A DNA stretch of 64,000 nt. It comes from Chryseobacterium indoltheticum. GTDB taxonomy: Bacteria; Bacteroidota; Bacteroidia; Flavobacteriales; Weeksellaceae. Positions within the stretch are counted from its first letter, which is position 1; the number at the start of each line of letters is the position of its first letter. Made by a program: the position numbers and the translations under genes. The notes below the pieces were generated by a model. It worked only from the letters and a program-made list of their open reading frames with translations, made no database searches and had not been told where the DNA came from. Where the stretch lies: positions 124,001-188,000 of the forward strand of contig NZ_CP033929.1 in assembly GCF_003815915.1 (NCBI RefSeq), given 5' to 3'. Shown piece by piece: positions 33,163 to 41,780 of this stretch.

Positions 33163-34974
33163 TTATTGTGTTTTATCATTGGGCGCAAATTGCATTGCTA
33201 AGGGAATTTTATATTTATATCTTACGGCCAGTCCATCTTTTTTACCGGGAGTCCATGTTACGTTTTCATTAGCCAATTTAGCTACTCTTATTGCCTCATT
33301 GTTGAATTTTTCGTTTTCACCGACTGCACTTATACCGCTTGCCTTCCCATTTTCATCGACTATAATAAAAACATCTGCTTTAATTATGCTATTTTGATGA
33401 TCTAAAGAACTTGAATCAAAATTATAACCCATCTTTTTTCTAAGTTCATTATTTCCGCCAGGATATTCAGCAGGAACAAAATCTGCTGCACTACCTTCGA
33501 CAGCAGTAGAAATATCTTGTAAAGATTTTTCTTCTACCTTATTTACGATGTTTGCATCGACATTTCTTTTAATAGGGATTGTGTCTTTTCCTTTAATAAT
33601 AGCCTTTACTTTAAAACTCATATGTACAGCTTCTTCTTTCTTCAGATATTCTTGGAAATATCTATTTGTCATCATATTAAGCTGGAACGGTTCCGGATTT
33701 TGCTTGCTAATGGCATTTGGATATCTTTTGCTTACAAAATGATTAGAGAAATCTTCAGGCTTAAAGTTTTTAAGTTCCTGATTTTTGGTTTTCTTACCGT
33801 CAATCCACAAACCGTATTTTTTAGAATCCATAAAGTCGTTAATTTCGCTTTGTGTTACTTTCGTCTTTGCAAGTTTTTTAGGAGTATTCATAAAAAACAG
33901 AGGGGTTGCTGCTCTTTGTTCTTTTGTAAGTTGAAAGTATAGGTCGTGAAGTTTGGATCGATCAGATATGCTTACTGCTTTGTGAAATTCAGCGTATTTT
34001 TTTTGCTCTAAAAGGTTGCCGTATTTTTTTATGATTTGATTATATTCTGAAAGAGGATCGTTTGAAAATACCTTAGAAATTACATTTTCTTTTTCCTGAT
34101 TTAGGTTTTCAATACTTTCTTTCGCATATGTTTTTTCTGCAAAAACTATTGCTAAAACAGCAAATGCGGGAACTGCAAGATAATTTTTCACCTTCGCAAA
34201 TTTTGAATTTTTACTGGTCATCATTATAAATCGTTTTTTTGTGTTATTAAAATTAAACTGATGTATCAATGGTAGATTCTGTTGTTTTAAAATTTCCTGC
34301 AGAATCAGCTCCTGATAATTTTTTATGTTTTTATTCTTACGAATTACATGATCATCAGCAATAAACTCATGATTATTAACCATCGCTTTCTTATAAAAAT
34401 AAAGGAATGGATTAAGCCAAAAAACAGCTTTTAAAATCTCTACAAAAAGAATATCAGCAGAATGTTTCTGTTTTACATGAATTTCTTCGTGCAGAAATAC
34501 AGAGTCCTGAATCTTGGAATCTTTAAAATAAGTTTCAGAAAGATAAATTGTATTCCAAAAACTGAAAGGAGCTAGGTCTTGCTTCAGAAGAAAAACAGTT
34601 CTATTTTGATACGTAATTTTTCTTCCTTTTAATTTTTTGATTCTTATAACAGAATATGCAATTTTTATAATTAAAATCCCAGAAACAATACAATATGCAA
34701 TTAAAAGAGCCTGTGCATAATCAAACCTTTCTTGCTGTTCAATTTGAGCCTGTAAAATAGGCTGTTCAATTTCCCCTACAAAAACAGTTTCCTGAATTTC
34801 TTTTTCAACCTGTTTTGTTTCTATTGTTGCAAATGGGATTGAAAATGAAAATAGTAAAGCTGAAATCAGGTAAAACCGATTGAAAATAAAAGTCCGTTCT
34901 TTTACCAGAACCAAATGATACAATGCGAGCAGAATTCCTGAGCATAGAATCATTTTTAAAACTATTGTTAACAT
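33163..34974 (-). CDS. BlaR1/MecR1-like M56 peptidase with C-terminal TonB-like domain
   Basis: 603 residues. Transmembrane helices lie near 5-22, 36-50 and 90-110. The zinc motif is HEEIH (162-166), followed by FLYFYKKAMVNNHEFIADDHV, typical of M56. A further membrane segment (YLAVPAFAVLAIVFAEKTYA) precedes a long periplasmic region, ending in a TonB-C-like fold (ADVFIIVDENGKASGISAVG, then VTWTPGKKDGLAVRYKYKIP). In BlaR1 the sensor is a penicillin-binding domain; here it is replaced by the TonB-like one, so the inducer is probably not a beta-lactam. The repressor gene is two bases upstream. Confidence 0.9.
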   Translation of the reverse strand: MLTIVLKMILCSGILLALYHLVLVKERTFIFNRFYLISALLFSFSIPFATIETKQVEKEIQETVFVGEIEQPILQAQIEQQERFDYAQALLIAYCIVSGILIIKIAYSVIRIKKLKGRKITYQNRTVFLLKQDLAPFSFWNTIYLSETYFKDSKIQDSVFLHEEIHVKQKHSADILFVEILKAVFWLNPFLYFYKKAMVNNHEFIADDHVIRKNKNIKNYQELILQEILKQQNLPLIHQFNFNNTKKRFIMMTSKNSKFAKVKNYLAVPAFAVLAIVFAEKTYAKESIENLNQEKENVISKVFSNDPLSEYNQIIKKYGNLLEQKKYAEFHKAVSISDRSKLHDLYFQLTKEQRAATPLFFMNTPKKLAKTKVTQSEINDFMDSKKYGLWIDGKKTKNQELKNFKPEDFSNHFVSKRYPNAISKQNPEPFQLNMMTNRYFQEYLKKEEAVHMSFKVKAIIKGKDTIPIKRNVDANIVNKVEEKSLQDISTAVEGSAADFVPAEYPGGNNELRKKMGYNFDSSSLDHQNSIIKADVFIIVDENGKASGISAVGENEKFNNEAIRVAKLANENVTWTPGKKDGLAVRYKYKIPLAMQFAPNDKTQ

Positions 34975-34976
34975 GA

Positions 34977-35348
34977 TTATTTTTTTATCTGTTGATCAAT
35001 AATATCACGAAGTTCTTTCAATTGCTTTTGCGACAGTTTAGAATTTGAAGTAAAAAACGAAGCAAACTGCGTTACAGAGCTATTGAAAAAACGGTCAATC
35101 ATAGAAGTCATTTCATCATTGAAATATTCTCCTTTTGCTACTTTTGGAAAATATTCTCGAGAATTTCCAAAAAGTTTAAAACCTACCAAATCTTTATTCT
35201 GCATTCTTTTAAGCACTGTTGCAACGGTAGTTGTTGCCGGTTTAGGATCAGGATATGATTCTAAAATATCTTTCAAAAATACTTTTTCTTTTTCCCAAAG
35301 AATCTCCATTACTATTTTTTCGGAATTCGTGAGTTTTATTTCATCCAT
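34977..35348 (-). CDS. BlaI/MecI-family transcriptional repressor
   Basis: 123 residues. Winged helix in the N-terminal two thirds (LTNSEKIVMEILWEKEKVFL, then ATTTVATVLKRMQNKDLVGF), dimerisation helices after (MTSMIDRFFNSSVTQFASFF). It presumably represses its own operon with the M56 gene. The matching palindrome TCTACAAATGTAGA lies upstream and covers the promoter, supporting autorepression relieved by the M56 protease. Confidence 0.93.
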   Translation of the reverse strand: MDEIKLTNSEKIVMEILWEKEKVFLKDILESYPDPKPATTTVATVLKRMQNKDLVGFKLFGNSREYFPKVAKGEYFNDEMTSMIDRFFNSSVTQFASFFTSNSKLSQKQLKELRDIIDQQIKK

Positions 35349-35370
35349 ATTCTACATAATTAAAATCTAC

Positions 35371-35404
35371 TCTACAAATGTAGAATAAAATTTTAATTGT
35401 GCAA
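35371..35404 (-). promoter_or_regulatory. BlaI-type operator overlapping the promoter TTG-N19-TACATTTG
   Basis: Minus-strand TTG (35404-35402), 19 bases, then TACATTTG (35382-35375). The -7 element is embedded in the perfect palindrome TCTACAAATGTAGA (35371-35384), which contains TACA-n2-TGTA as in known BlaI/MecI operators. A bound dimer would block RNA polymerase directly. Confidence 0.8.
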
Positions 35405-35456
35405 CTTTTTTGTGGCATTATTTTTCCTCTCATCTCTGAACCACTAAATTTTAATT

Positions 35457-36656
35457 ATGAAAAAACTACTATTACCCATTTTACTGGCATCCGCAACCAC
35501 TATGATTTCTTGTCAAGGAAAAGGAAAGCCAAGCGAGCCTTCTGCAAAAGAAGAAAAACCAAATACCAGTTATAAGCCGGCTTTTAAAGGACAAACCCGT
35601 ATTGCTCCAATAAAAACGTCAACTCCATATAATGTTGAAGTTTTAACTAAAGATCTAGGTAAACCATGGGGAATCATTAATCTGCCTGACGGAAAATTCT
35701 TGATTACTGAAAAGTCAGGCTTTATGAATGTAGTTTCTATAGACGGAAAACAAATTTCTAAAATTGAAGGCTTTCCGAAGGTAGATTCAAAAGGACAAGG
35801 CGGAATGCTCGATGTTGCACTCGATCCTAATTTTAAAACCAATAATATTATCTATTTCAGTTATTCTGAACCTTATGAAGGGGGAAATCATACAGCCGTT
35901 GCCAAAGGAAAACTTTCTCCAGACTTGAAGAACATTTCAGAGGTAAAAGTGATTTTCCGTGCGACGCCAACTTATAATGGTGATAAACACTACGGAAGCC
36001 GATTGGTTTTTGATAAAGACGGAAATCTTTTTGTGAGCACCGGCGAAAGATCAGATAAGGAAACTCGTGTTTATGCTCAGAAAACCGATAATTATTTAGG
36101 TAAAATTTTAAAAATAACCAAAGACGGAAAACCCGCTCCGGGAAATCCTTTCATCGGTAAAACCGGTTACAAACCTGAAATTTATGCTTTCGGAATAAGA
36201 AATCCTCAAGGTTTAGCGATGGATGAAAAAGGCCAGCTTTGGGATATTGAAATGGGACCAAGAGGCGGAGATGAAATTAATTTAATTCAACCGGGGAAAA
36301 ATTACGGTTGGGGTGATGTAACTTATGGAATTGAATATTCCGGAGATAAAATCAACAACGGAACGACGCAAAAAGAAGGAACCGAGCAGCCCGTTTATTA
36401 TTGGGATCCTGTAGTTTCACCAAGTGGAGTAACTTTCTACACCGGAAATATTGACGAATGGAAAAATAATCTATTTATCGCCTGTTTGAGTGGTCAACAC
36501 ATCAACAGAATTGTGATGAAAGACAATAAAGTGGTTGGCGAAGAGCGTTTACTTTTGGATCAAAAAGAAAGATTCAGAGATGTTTTAAATGGTTCCGACC
36601 GCAATCTTTACGGAATTACCGACAGCGGAAAATTATATAAAATATCTAAGAAATAA
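35457..36656 (+). CDS. PQQ-dependent aldose/sorbosone dehydrogenase-like lipoprotein
   Basis: 399 residues. Lipobox TMISC (Cys19), then a six-bladed propeller typical of soluble sugar dehydrogenases of the Asd/YliI type: DLGKPWGIINLPDGKFLITE, GQGGMLDVALDPNF, STGERSDKETRVYAQKTDNY (read in parts), AFGIRNPQGLAMD, and EMGPRGGDEINLIQPGKNYGW. These enzymes oxidise aldoses with PQQ and calcium in the periplasm. Synthesis genes for PQQ are not seen here, so whether it is active with endogenous cofactor is unknown. Confidence 0.9.
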   Translation: MKKLLLPILLASATTMISCQGKGKPSEPSAKEEKPNTSYKPAFKGQTRIAPIKTSTPYNVEVLTKDLGKPWGIINLPDGKFLITEKSGFMNVVSIDGKQISKIEGFPKVDSKGQGGMLDVALDPNFKTNNIIYFSYSEPYEGGNHTAVAKGKLSPDLKNISEVKVIFRATPTYNGDKHYGSRLVFDKDGNLFVSTGERSDKETRVYAQKTDNYLGKILKITKDGKPAPGNPFIGKTGYKPEIYAFGIRNPQGLAMDEKGQLWDIEMGPRGGDEINLIQPGKNYGWGDVTYGIEYSGDKINNGTTQKEGTEQPVYYWDPVVSPSGVTFYTGNIDEWKNNLFIACLSGQHINRIVMKDNKVVGEERLLLDQKERFRDVLNGSDRNLYGITDSGKLYKISKK

Positions 36657-36664
36657 CTCTAAAA

Positions 36665-36714
36665 ATAAAGAATCCTGAAAGGACGATTTAACAAAGGATA
36701 GGATAAAATCCTAT
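36665..36714 (-). repeat. dispersed ~50-bp repeat, copy 2 (inverted)
   Basis: Minus-strand copy of the element at 19838-19887, here directly after the sugar dehydrogenase gene. An internal GGATAG/CTATCC stem could form a small hairpin. Confidence 0.6.
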
Positions 36715-36738
36715 CAAAAAAGATATTATTAAAAAATG

Positions 36739-36773
36739 GTTTTGGCGCAAAATCTTCGATTTTGCGCCAAAAC
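36739..36773. terminator. strong bidirectional terminator hairpin
   Basis: GTTTTGGCGCAAAATC pairs exactly over 16 bp with GATTTTGCGCCAAAAC around a TTC loop, between the converging sugar dehydrogenase and tryptophanase genes. Confidence 0.85.
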
Positions 36774-36800
36774 TTATCAATTATTCTAACAATTATTTTC

Positions 36801-38177
36801 TTAAGCCTCTTCTAAATGAACCGTAAAATGTCTTAAAATTTCAGGTTCCCAAGTAATGTTATACCCTTTTGAGATTTCATTTCTTCTTTCGTAAACGTTT
36901 TTCACTGCAGCAGCGATGTAATCCATGTGATTATTGGTGTACGTTCTTCTAGGAATCGCCAAACGAACCAATTCCAGTTTCGGATAACGATTTTCTCTGG
37001 TTTCAGGATCTCTGTCTGCTAGTAAAGTTCCGATTTCAACCGTTCTGATTCCTGCTTCTTTGTAGATTTCTAAACCTAAAGTTTGCGCCGGATATTCTGC
37101 ACGAGAAACATTTGGTAAGAAGTCCAACGAATCAATAAAAACCGCATGTCCGCCAATTGGCTTTTGTACAGGAATTCCGTATTCAATTAATTTATTTCCA
37201 AGATATTCTACCTGAGAAATTCTGCTTTCCAGATAAGCAAATTCAGTCGCTTCATCAAGACCAACAGCCAAAGCAGCCATATCCCTTCCGGCCATTCCAC
37301 CATACGTGATGAATCCTTCATAAATAATCGTAAAGTTTGAAGCTTTTCTGAAAACGTCTTCATTATTTAAAGCGATGAATCCACCGATATTTACCAAACC
37401 GTCTTTTTTAGAACTCATCGTCATTCCTTCACCATAAGAAAACATTTCTTTACAGATATCTTTAATGCTTCTGTTTTCCTGACCTGCTTCTCTTTTTTTG
37501 ATGAAGTAGGCGTTTTCAGCAAATCTTGCAGAGTCAAAAAATACTGGAATTCCGTATTGGTCTGAAAGTGCTTTTACCGCTTTCATATTTTCAAGAGAAA
37601 CTGGTTGACCTCCTGAAGAATTACAGGTAATGGTAACCAAACAGAAAGGAATTTGTTCTTTTGGATGAGATTTGTAAACTTCTTCTAATTTTTCAAGGTT
37701 GATATTTCCTTTAAAAGGATGAAGGTCGTTAATATCAAAAGCTTCATCAATTGTACAGTCGATTGCGTGTGCTTTTCTGATTTCGATGTGACCTTTTGTG
37801 GTGTCAAAATGTGAATTCCCCGGAACCACATCACCATCTTTTACCAAAACCGAAAACAAAACATTTTCAGCAGCTCTTCCCTGGTGTGTTGGTAATAGAT
37901 ATTTAAAACCTGTAATGATTTGTACAGTTTTGTGCAGTTGCTCAAAAGAACGAGAACCGGCATAGCTTTCGTCTCCGGTCATCAAAGCGCCCCATTGTCT
38001 GTCTGACATTGCTCCAGTTCCGGAATCTGTCAAAAGATCAATATAAACCTGCGAAGATTTTAGATTAAATAAATTGAACTTTGCGTCTTTCAGCCATTGT
38101 TCTCTTTCTTCTCTTGTAGATTGACGGATTTCTTCCACCATTTTAATACGAAACGGTTCTGCATATGGTAATTCCAT
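36801..38177 (-). CDS. tnaA: tryptophanase (tryptophan indole-lyase)
   Basis: 458 residues. PLP enzyme cleaving tryptophan to indole, pyruvate and ammonia. The cofactor Lys is Lys258 in MSSKKDGLVN. The sister enzyme tyrosine phenol-lyase has FTTT and SMERG at two diagnostic places; this protein instead has HFDTTKGH (124-130) and RTVEIGTLLADRDP, as in E. coli TnaA, so tryptophan is the expected substrate. No tnaC leader or tnaB permease is adjacent. A 20-base palindrome in the promoter region may be an operator. Confidence 0.95.
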   Translation of the reverse strand: MELPYAEPFRIKMVEEIRQSTREEREQWLKDAKFNLFNLKSSQVYIDLLTDSGTGAMSDRQWGALMTGDESYAGSRSFEQLHKTVQIITGFKYLLPTHQGRAAENVLFSVLVKDGDVVPGNSHFDTTKGHIEIRKAHAIDCTIDEAFDINDLHPFKGNINLEKLEEVYKSHPKEQIPFCLVTITCNSSGGQPVSLENMKAVKALSDQYGIPVFFDSARFAENAYFIKKREAGQENRSIKDICKEMFSYGEGMTMSSKKDGLVNIGGFIALNNEDVFRKASNFTIIYEGFITYGGMAGRDMAALAVGLDEATEFAYLESRISQVEYLGNKLIEYGIPVQKPIGGHAVFIDSLDFLPNVSRAEYPAQTLGLEIYKEAGIRTVEIGTLLADRDPETRENRYPKLELVRLAIPRRTYTNNHMDYIAAAVKNVYERRNEISKGYNITWEPEILRHFTVHLEEA

Positions 38178-38212
38178 GTGATATATTTTTAGATTTTATT
38201 AAAGAAAAATTA

Positions 38213-38232
38213 ATTTGAAATTGATTTCAAAT
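38213..38232 (-). promoter_or_regulatory. palindromic candidate operator upstream of tnaA
   Basis: ATTTGAAAT-TG-ATTTCAAAT, a perfect 9+2+9 inverted repeat 36 bases before the tnaA ATG, in a region (38178-38409) with no gene. It has the shape of a site for a dimeric regulator. Confidence 0.5.
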
Positions 38233-38409
38233 CATCAGATGTATTTTTGATACTGTTTAAAATTTAACCATTAAGATTAAATTAAGATGTTAAGTTTAAT
38301 TAGGAAAAACACTAAAAAAATGTTTATTAAGCACTATGCTTTAACTTTTTGAAAGTGTCAAATTTCTTAATGTTTTAAAATCAGACAGTTTAAAGCGAGT
38401 AAAAGAAAT

Positions 38410-39027
38410 TTACTCAGGAGCTTTAAATATATTTTCATCTGAATGAAAACCTGCTACGCCGCCGCTTACCGCAAATTTCATCGCCGTAGCTGCAGACATT
38501 CCTACAACAGGTTTTATATTTTTTTCTTCAGTTACAATCACCCAGCCAGAAATTGCATAAGAATGCGGAAGGTAAACTGCTACAAAATTATCTTTATGTA
38601 CATCAGCCATCTCTCTTTGCGTAAGAAAACCTATTCTCCAGATCTCAGGATTTTCATTGGTTTTCACCCAAACCGGATCACTGAATTTTTTCTTATCTCC
38701 TACAAACGAAGACATTACATCTTTTGTAGGTGAATAAATATGCTTGATACCAGGTGTTTTTTCTAATAATCTATCGATAGAATCTACAAAGAATCTTCCG
38801 ACCACAAATTTGTTTCCCAGATAACCCAGTAATGCTGTAATAAGCAATGTTGAAATGAAAACCAACCCCGGAATTTGCCTTGCCACAGACGGAATAATAT
38901 TGTCTATGGACGTAATAACAGACCAGATGACAAAAATGGTCAATCCGATGGGACCAATAATCAGCAATCCCTGAAAAAAGTTTTTCAGGAAAAAATTAGT
39001 CAGATTTTCAAAAGTCGGCTTTTTCAA
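38410..39027 (-). CDS. DUF502 family membrane protein
   Basis: 205 residues. Two membrane helices at about 16-36 (GLLIIGPIGLTIFVIWSVIT) and 48-66 (IPGLVFISTLLITALLGYLG), then a conserved soluble part with FFVDSIDRLLEKTPGIKHIYSPTKDV and VAVYLPHSYAISGWVIVTEE. DUF502 proteins are widespread and of unknown function (also found in plants as COV-like). Seven bases follow the miaE stop, so the two are probably co-transcribed. Confidence 0.9.
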   Translation of the reverse strand: MKKPTFENLTNFFLKNFFQGLLIIGPIGLTIFVIWSVITSIDNIIPSVARQIPGLVFISTLLITALLGYLGNKFVVGRFFVDSIDRLLEKTPGIKHIYSPTKDVMSSFVGDKKKFSDPVWVKTNENPEIWRIGFLTQREMADVHKDNFVAVYLPHSYAISGWVIVTEEKNIKPVVGMSAATAMKFAVSGGVAGFHSDENIFKAPE

Positions 39028-39034
39028 TTTATTT

Positions 39035-39616
39035 TTATCCGTGTATAGTTTCTTTATTTCCGTAAGATTTTATAATGCCTGCTTCATATTCCAGCCATTC
39101 TTCCCATCTCTTGTTTACTTTTTCAGGATCGCCAAGCTGTCTGGCAAATCCGATAAAGGTAGTGTAATGATTGGCTTCAGAAATCATTAATTCTTTATAG
39201 AAAGTTTTTAGTTCTTCGTCTTTTATATTTTCTGTTAAAACTTTAAATCTTTCACAACTTCTGGCTTCAATCATCGCAGCAAAAAGCATTTTATCGACAA
39301 TTAAAGTATCTCTGTGACCTCCTTTTTGAATAAAATTCACCAATTCGTTAACATAATCATCTTTTCTAGTTCGCCCAAAAGTGTAACCTCGTTTTGTAAT
39401 AATCTCAAGAACCTGCCCGAAATGTTCCAATTCTTCCTGAGCAATTGCTAAAAGTTCTTTTACAATATCCGGACGTTCCGGAAGCATTGTAATTAATCCT
39501 ATTGCATTGGTAGCTGCTTTTTGCTCACACCATGCATGATCGGTCAAAATTTCCTGAATGTTATCCTCTGCAATATTTGCCCACCTTGGGTCGGTAGGAA
39601 GTTTCAACTTAAACAT
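39035..39616 (-). CDS. miaE: tRNA 2-methylthio-N6-isopentenyladenosine-37 hydroxylase MiaE
   Basis: 193 residues, a diiron ferritin-like enzyme that hydroxylates the isopentenyl group of ms2i6A37. Iron ligands lie in EELEH (61-65), EARSCERF, and EANHYTTF, giving the paired ExxH pattern. The N-terminal DHAWCEQKAA supplies another Glu. Length fits the short MiaE form common in Bacteroidota. The DUF502 gene follows. Confidence 0.92.
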   Translation of the reverse strand: MFKLKLPTDPRWANIAEDNIQEILTDHAWCEQKAATNAIGLITMLPERPDIVKELLAIAQEELEHFGQVLEIITKRGYTFGRTRKDDYVNELVNFIQKGGHRDTLIVDKMLFAAMIEARSCERFKVLTENIKDEELKTFYKELMISEANHYTTFIGFARQLGDPEKVNKRWEEWLEYEAGIIKSYGNKETIHG

Positions 39617-39690
39617 AATTTAAAAATTTCTGTAAATTTAAAATAAATTGCGATAAGAATTATCGTTTTGTTTCAAATTCCGTAGCTGAT

Positions 39691-40785
39691 TTAGTTTGGA
39701 GAAGCGGTTTTCTTTCTTAAAACTTCTAAAACATTCCACCCAAAAGCATCAAATTTCTTTAAACCAGTTGCAATGATAAAAGCCAAAGCAACATTAATAA
39801 TGTAAATAATGACCATTAAAACCCACCAAGGCATCAATTCTTTCATCGGAACAACAAGAAAATAGACCAATGAAGAGCTGATTCCCTGACCGAAATAAAA
39901 GAAGATTGCGTTTTTACCAATATGGGTAACAAAATTTTCTTTTTTAATTTTTAATCTGTTGTACAAAATAAATAAAGTCGTCAGAGAAAAGAAAGTCCAG
40001 ATAATATATGGCGTTTGCGGCGGAAACTTTTGCTTATTGATTTTAAAAAATATTTCGTTTCCAAAGTACCAAAACATCCAAACTAACGCCAAGGCCACCA
40101 ATCCGTAAAGAACAGGAATCATTTTTGTCGGTATTTTTTTACCTCTCATTCTGTTTCCGACAAGGAAAACTGTCATATAAAAAGCAACATATCCTACTTG
40201 CCCACTTGGATAAATTTCCGGGAAAATATTAAATATTAAAGTTAACGCAATGCAAAGTCCGATAAACCAATTGACATGTTTGGGGAAAAATTTTAAAATT
40301 AAAACTCCAAAAACGGTTAAAATAAAATAGACTTTAAGATACCAAAAACTTCCCATCACAACAGGGAAAGTATCTGCATTGCTGTATTCGTGAAGATACC
40401 AATTCCCTAAATTCTGCCATTGCGGTGCTGTTGAAATACTTGTTGCCAAATACTTTGAGCCAAATGTTGAGTAAAAACTTTGCAGCCATTCGAGTGAGAA
40501 AAAGGTGAGCCCGAATATTTTGAAAAAATAATCTAAAAAGAACAGAAGCGTCACAAAGATCATGTACGTTATCTGCAATTTTAGTAAACGGTAAAGCGTT
40601 TTCTCAATATTATTTCCTGACGTGATACCACTTAAAGCATAAAAAAGCGCAACATCAAAAACCAAAGAAAACACACGGATTTCCGGAATGATATAAAACT
40701 GCCCCGACCAAAATGCCGTGTGAATAAATATAATGGAAAGCGTGGCTAAACCTTTCGCAAAATCAATGTAGAGATCTCTGTTCAT
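39691..40785 (-). CDS. acyltransferase-3 family membrane protein
   Basis: 364 residues with about ten membrane segments. It starts RDLYIDFAKGLATLSIIFIHTAFW, where the early His is the conserved catalytic one of the acyltransferase-3 (OafA-like) family. Such enzymes O-acetylate surface sugars. Neighbouring genes give no hint of the acceptor. A TACTTTTG element lies at 40812-40805 before the start. Confidence 0.85.
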   Translation of the reverse strand: MNRDLYIDFAKGLATLSIIFIHTAFWSGQFYIIPEIRVFSLVFDVALFYALSGITSGNNIEKTLYRLLKLQITYMIFVTLLFFLDYFFKIFGLTFFSLEWLQSFYSTFGSKYLATSISTAPQWQNLGNWYLHEYSNADTFPVVMGSFWYLKVYFILTVFGVLILKFFPKHVNWFIGLCIALTLIFNIFPEIYPSGQVGYVAFYMTVFLVGNRMRGKKIPTKMIPVLYGLVALALVWMFWYFGNEIFFKINKQKFPPQTPYIIWTFFSLTTLFILYNRLKIKKENFVTHIGKNAIFFYFGQGISSSLVYFLVVPMKELMPWWVLMVIIYIINVALAFIIATGLKKFDAFGWNVLEVLRKKTASPN

Positions 40786-40844
40786 CTAAATGTGGATTAT
40801 TTTCCAAAAGTAATTAAACTTTATCAATATTCTATACAAAGAAA

Positions 40845-40872
40845 AAGAGGCAAGAACAATGTCTTACCTCTT
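40845..40872 (-). terminator. hairpin terminator of the metalloprotease-like gene
   Basis: AAGAGG-x-AAGA and TCTT-x-CCTCTT arms, followed by T/A residues on the minus strand, 24 bases from the stop. Confidence 0.65.
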
Positions 40873-40895
40873 ATTAAAAATATTAAAATAAATGC

Positions 40896-41780
40896 TTATT
40901 TAAGTTCTTTAAACTCTTCAGCAGAAATTTCTCCTGACTGAATTTTTTTCAGCTCATCAAGATATTGGCTCATGTAAGCATCCAACTCAGGATATTTTGA
41001 GTTTTTTGCCATTTTGTAAGTTCCGTTTAAAACTCCCTGATAATAATAAAAGAAGTTGTAATCAAAATCTGCTGCAGAAAGGTCGTACTGTCCTAAAAGA
41101 AAACCTAAACGTACTGCAGATCTCCTTTGAGGCGGCGTTCCGTGATGTCCTGCACTGGTTGTCTGATAATCGCCAATACTTTGGGCAAACTCATATGCCG
41201 CAGCAATCTGGGCAAATGATGTTTGGTTGTATCCATTGGGTCTTCTTAGATAATATCCTGCAAAACCGTCTGCTTCCAATTCGTTTGGTCTTGCCGTGGA
41301 TTCGCTTACAGAAGGCAATCCAAAAATATACTGCAACTGGTGACCATATTCATGAGCTAGAATCATTGCATTAACAATATTTCCGCCTTTGTTTTTTGCA
41401 TCGGCATAAATTGCGTATCCATAATAGATCTTTCCAGTGGAATACGAAATCGCATTATACGTAGAATTTGGACTGGACGGATCATTTACGAAACGTAATG
41501 TCGGATTACTCCTTCCCCATAAACTGGCAATTTTTGTCATCTGAGCATTCATAAAACTCGTGTCTGTAGAGCTCGGTAATGATGTCGTTAATACGGCACT
41601 TGAGCTCCAGTACTGGTCTACATAATAACAGATTTTTTCGAGATCGCTTGGCTGCTCAGGTTTTAAGTTTTCCTTTTGAGTTTCAGATACAGGAGTTTCC
41701 ATTGTATCGTCGTTACATGCTGATAATGAGAATACAGCAAATGCTCCTGCTAGTAAGCAGAAATTAAAGTTTGTTTTCAT
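40896..41780 (-). CDS. putative zinc metallopeptidase, lipoprotein
   Basis: 294 residues. Lipobox SLSAC (Cys22). The motif LAHEYGHQLQYIFG gives HExxH at 143-147, and ELEADGFAGYYLRRPNG supplies a probable third ligand Glu. The first catalytic residue of M-family neutral zinc peptidases (YpfJ/DUF type) is preserved. The C-terminal part is soluble. It is probably surface or periplasmic. The exact family is not certain. Confidence 0.85.
   Translation of the reverse strand: MKTNFNFCLLAGAFAVFSLSACNDDTMETPVSETQKENLKPEQPSDLEKICYYVDQYWSSSAVLTTSLPSSTDTSFMNAQMTKIASLWGRSNPTLRFVNDPSSPNSTYNAISYSTGKIYYGYAIYADAKNKGGNIVNAMILAHEYGHQLQYIFGLPSVSESTARPNELEADGFAGYYLRRPNGYNQTSFAQIAAAYEFAQSIGDYQTTSAGHHGTPPQRRSAVRLGFLLGQYDLSAADFDYNFFYYYQGVLNGTYKMAKNSKYPELDAYMSQYLDELKKIQSGEISAEEFKELK

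Noticed and set aside
33163-34974. Beta-lactam sensor for resistance
   Set aside because: No penicillin-binding motif in the extracellular part; only the M56 peptidase and a TonB-like end are seen.
36801-38177. Tyrosine phenol-lyase
   Set aside because: HFDTTKGH and RTVEIG match tryptophanase rather than the FTTT and SMERG of the phenol-lyase.
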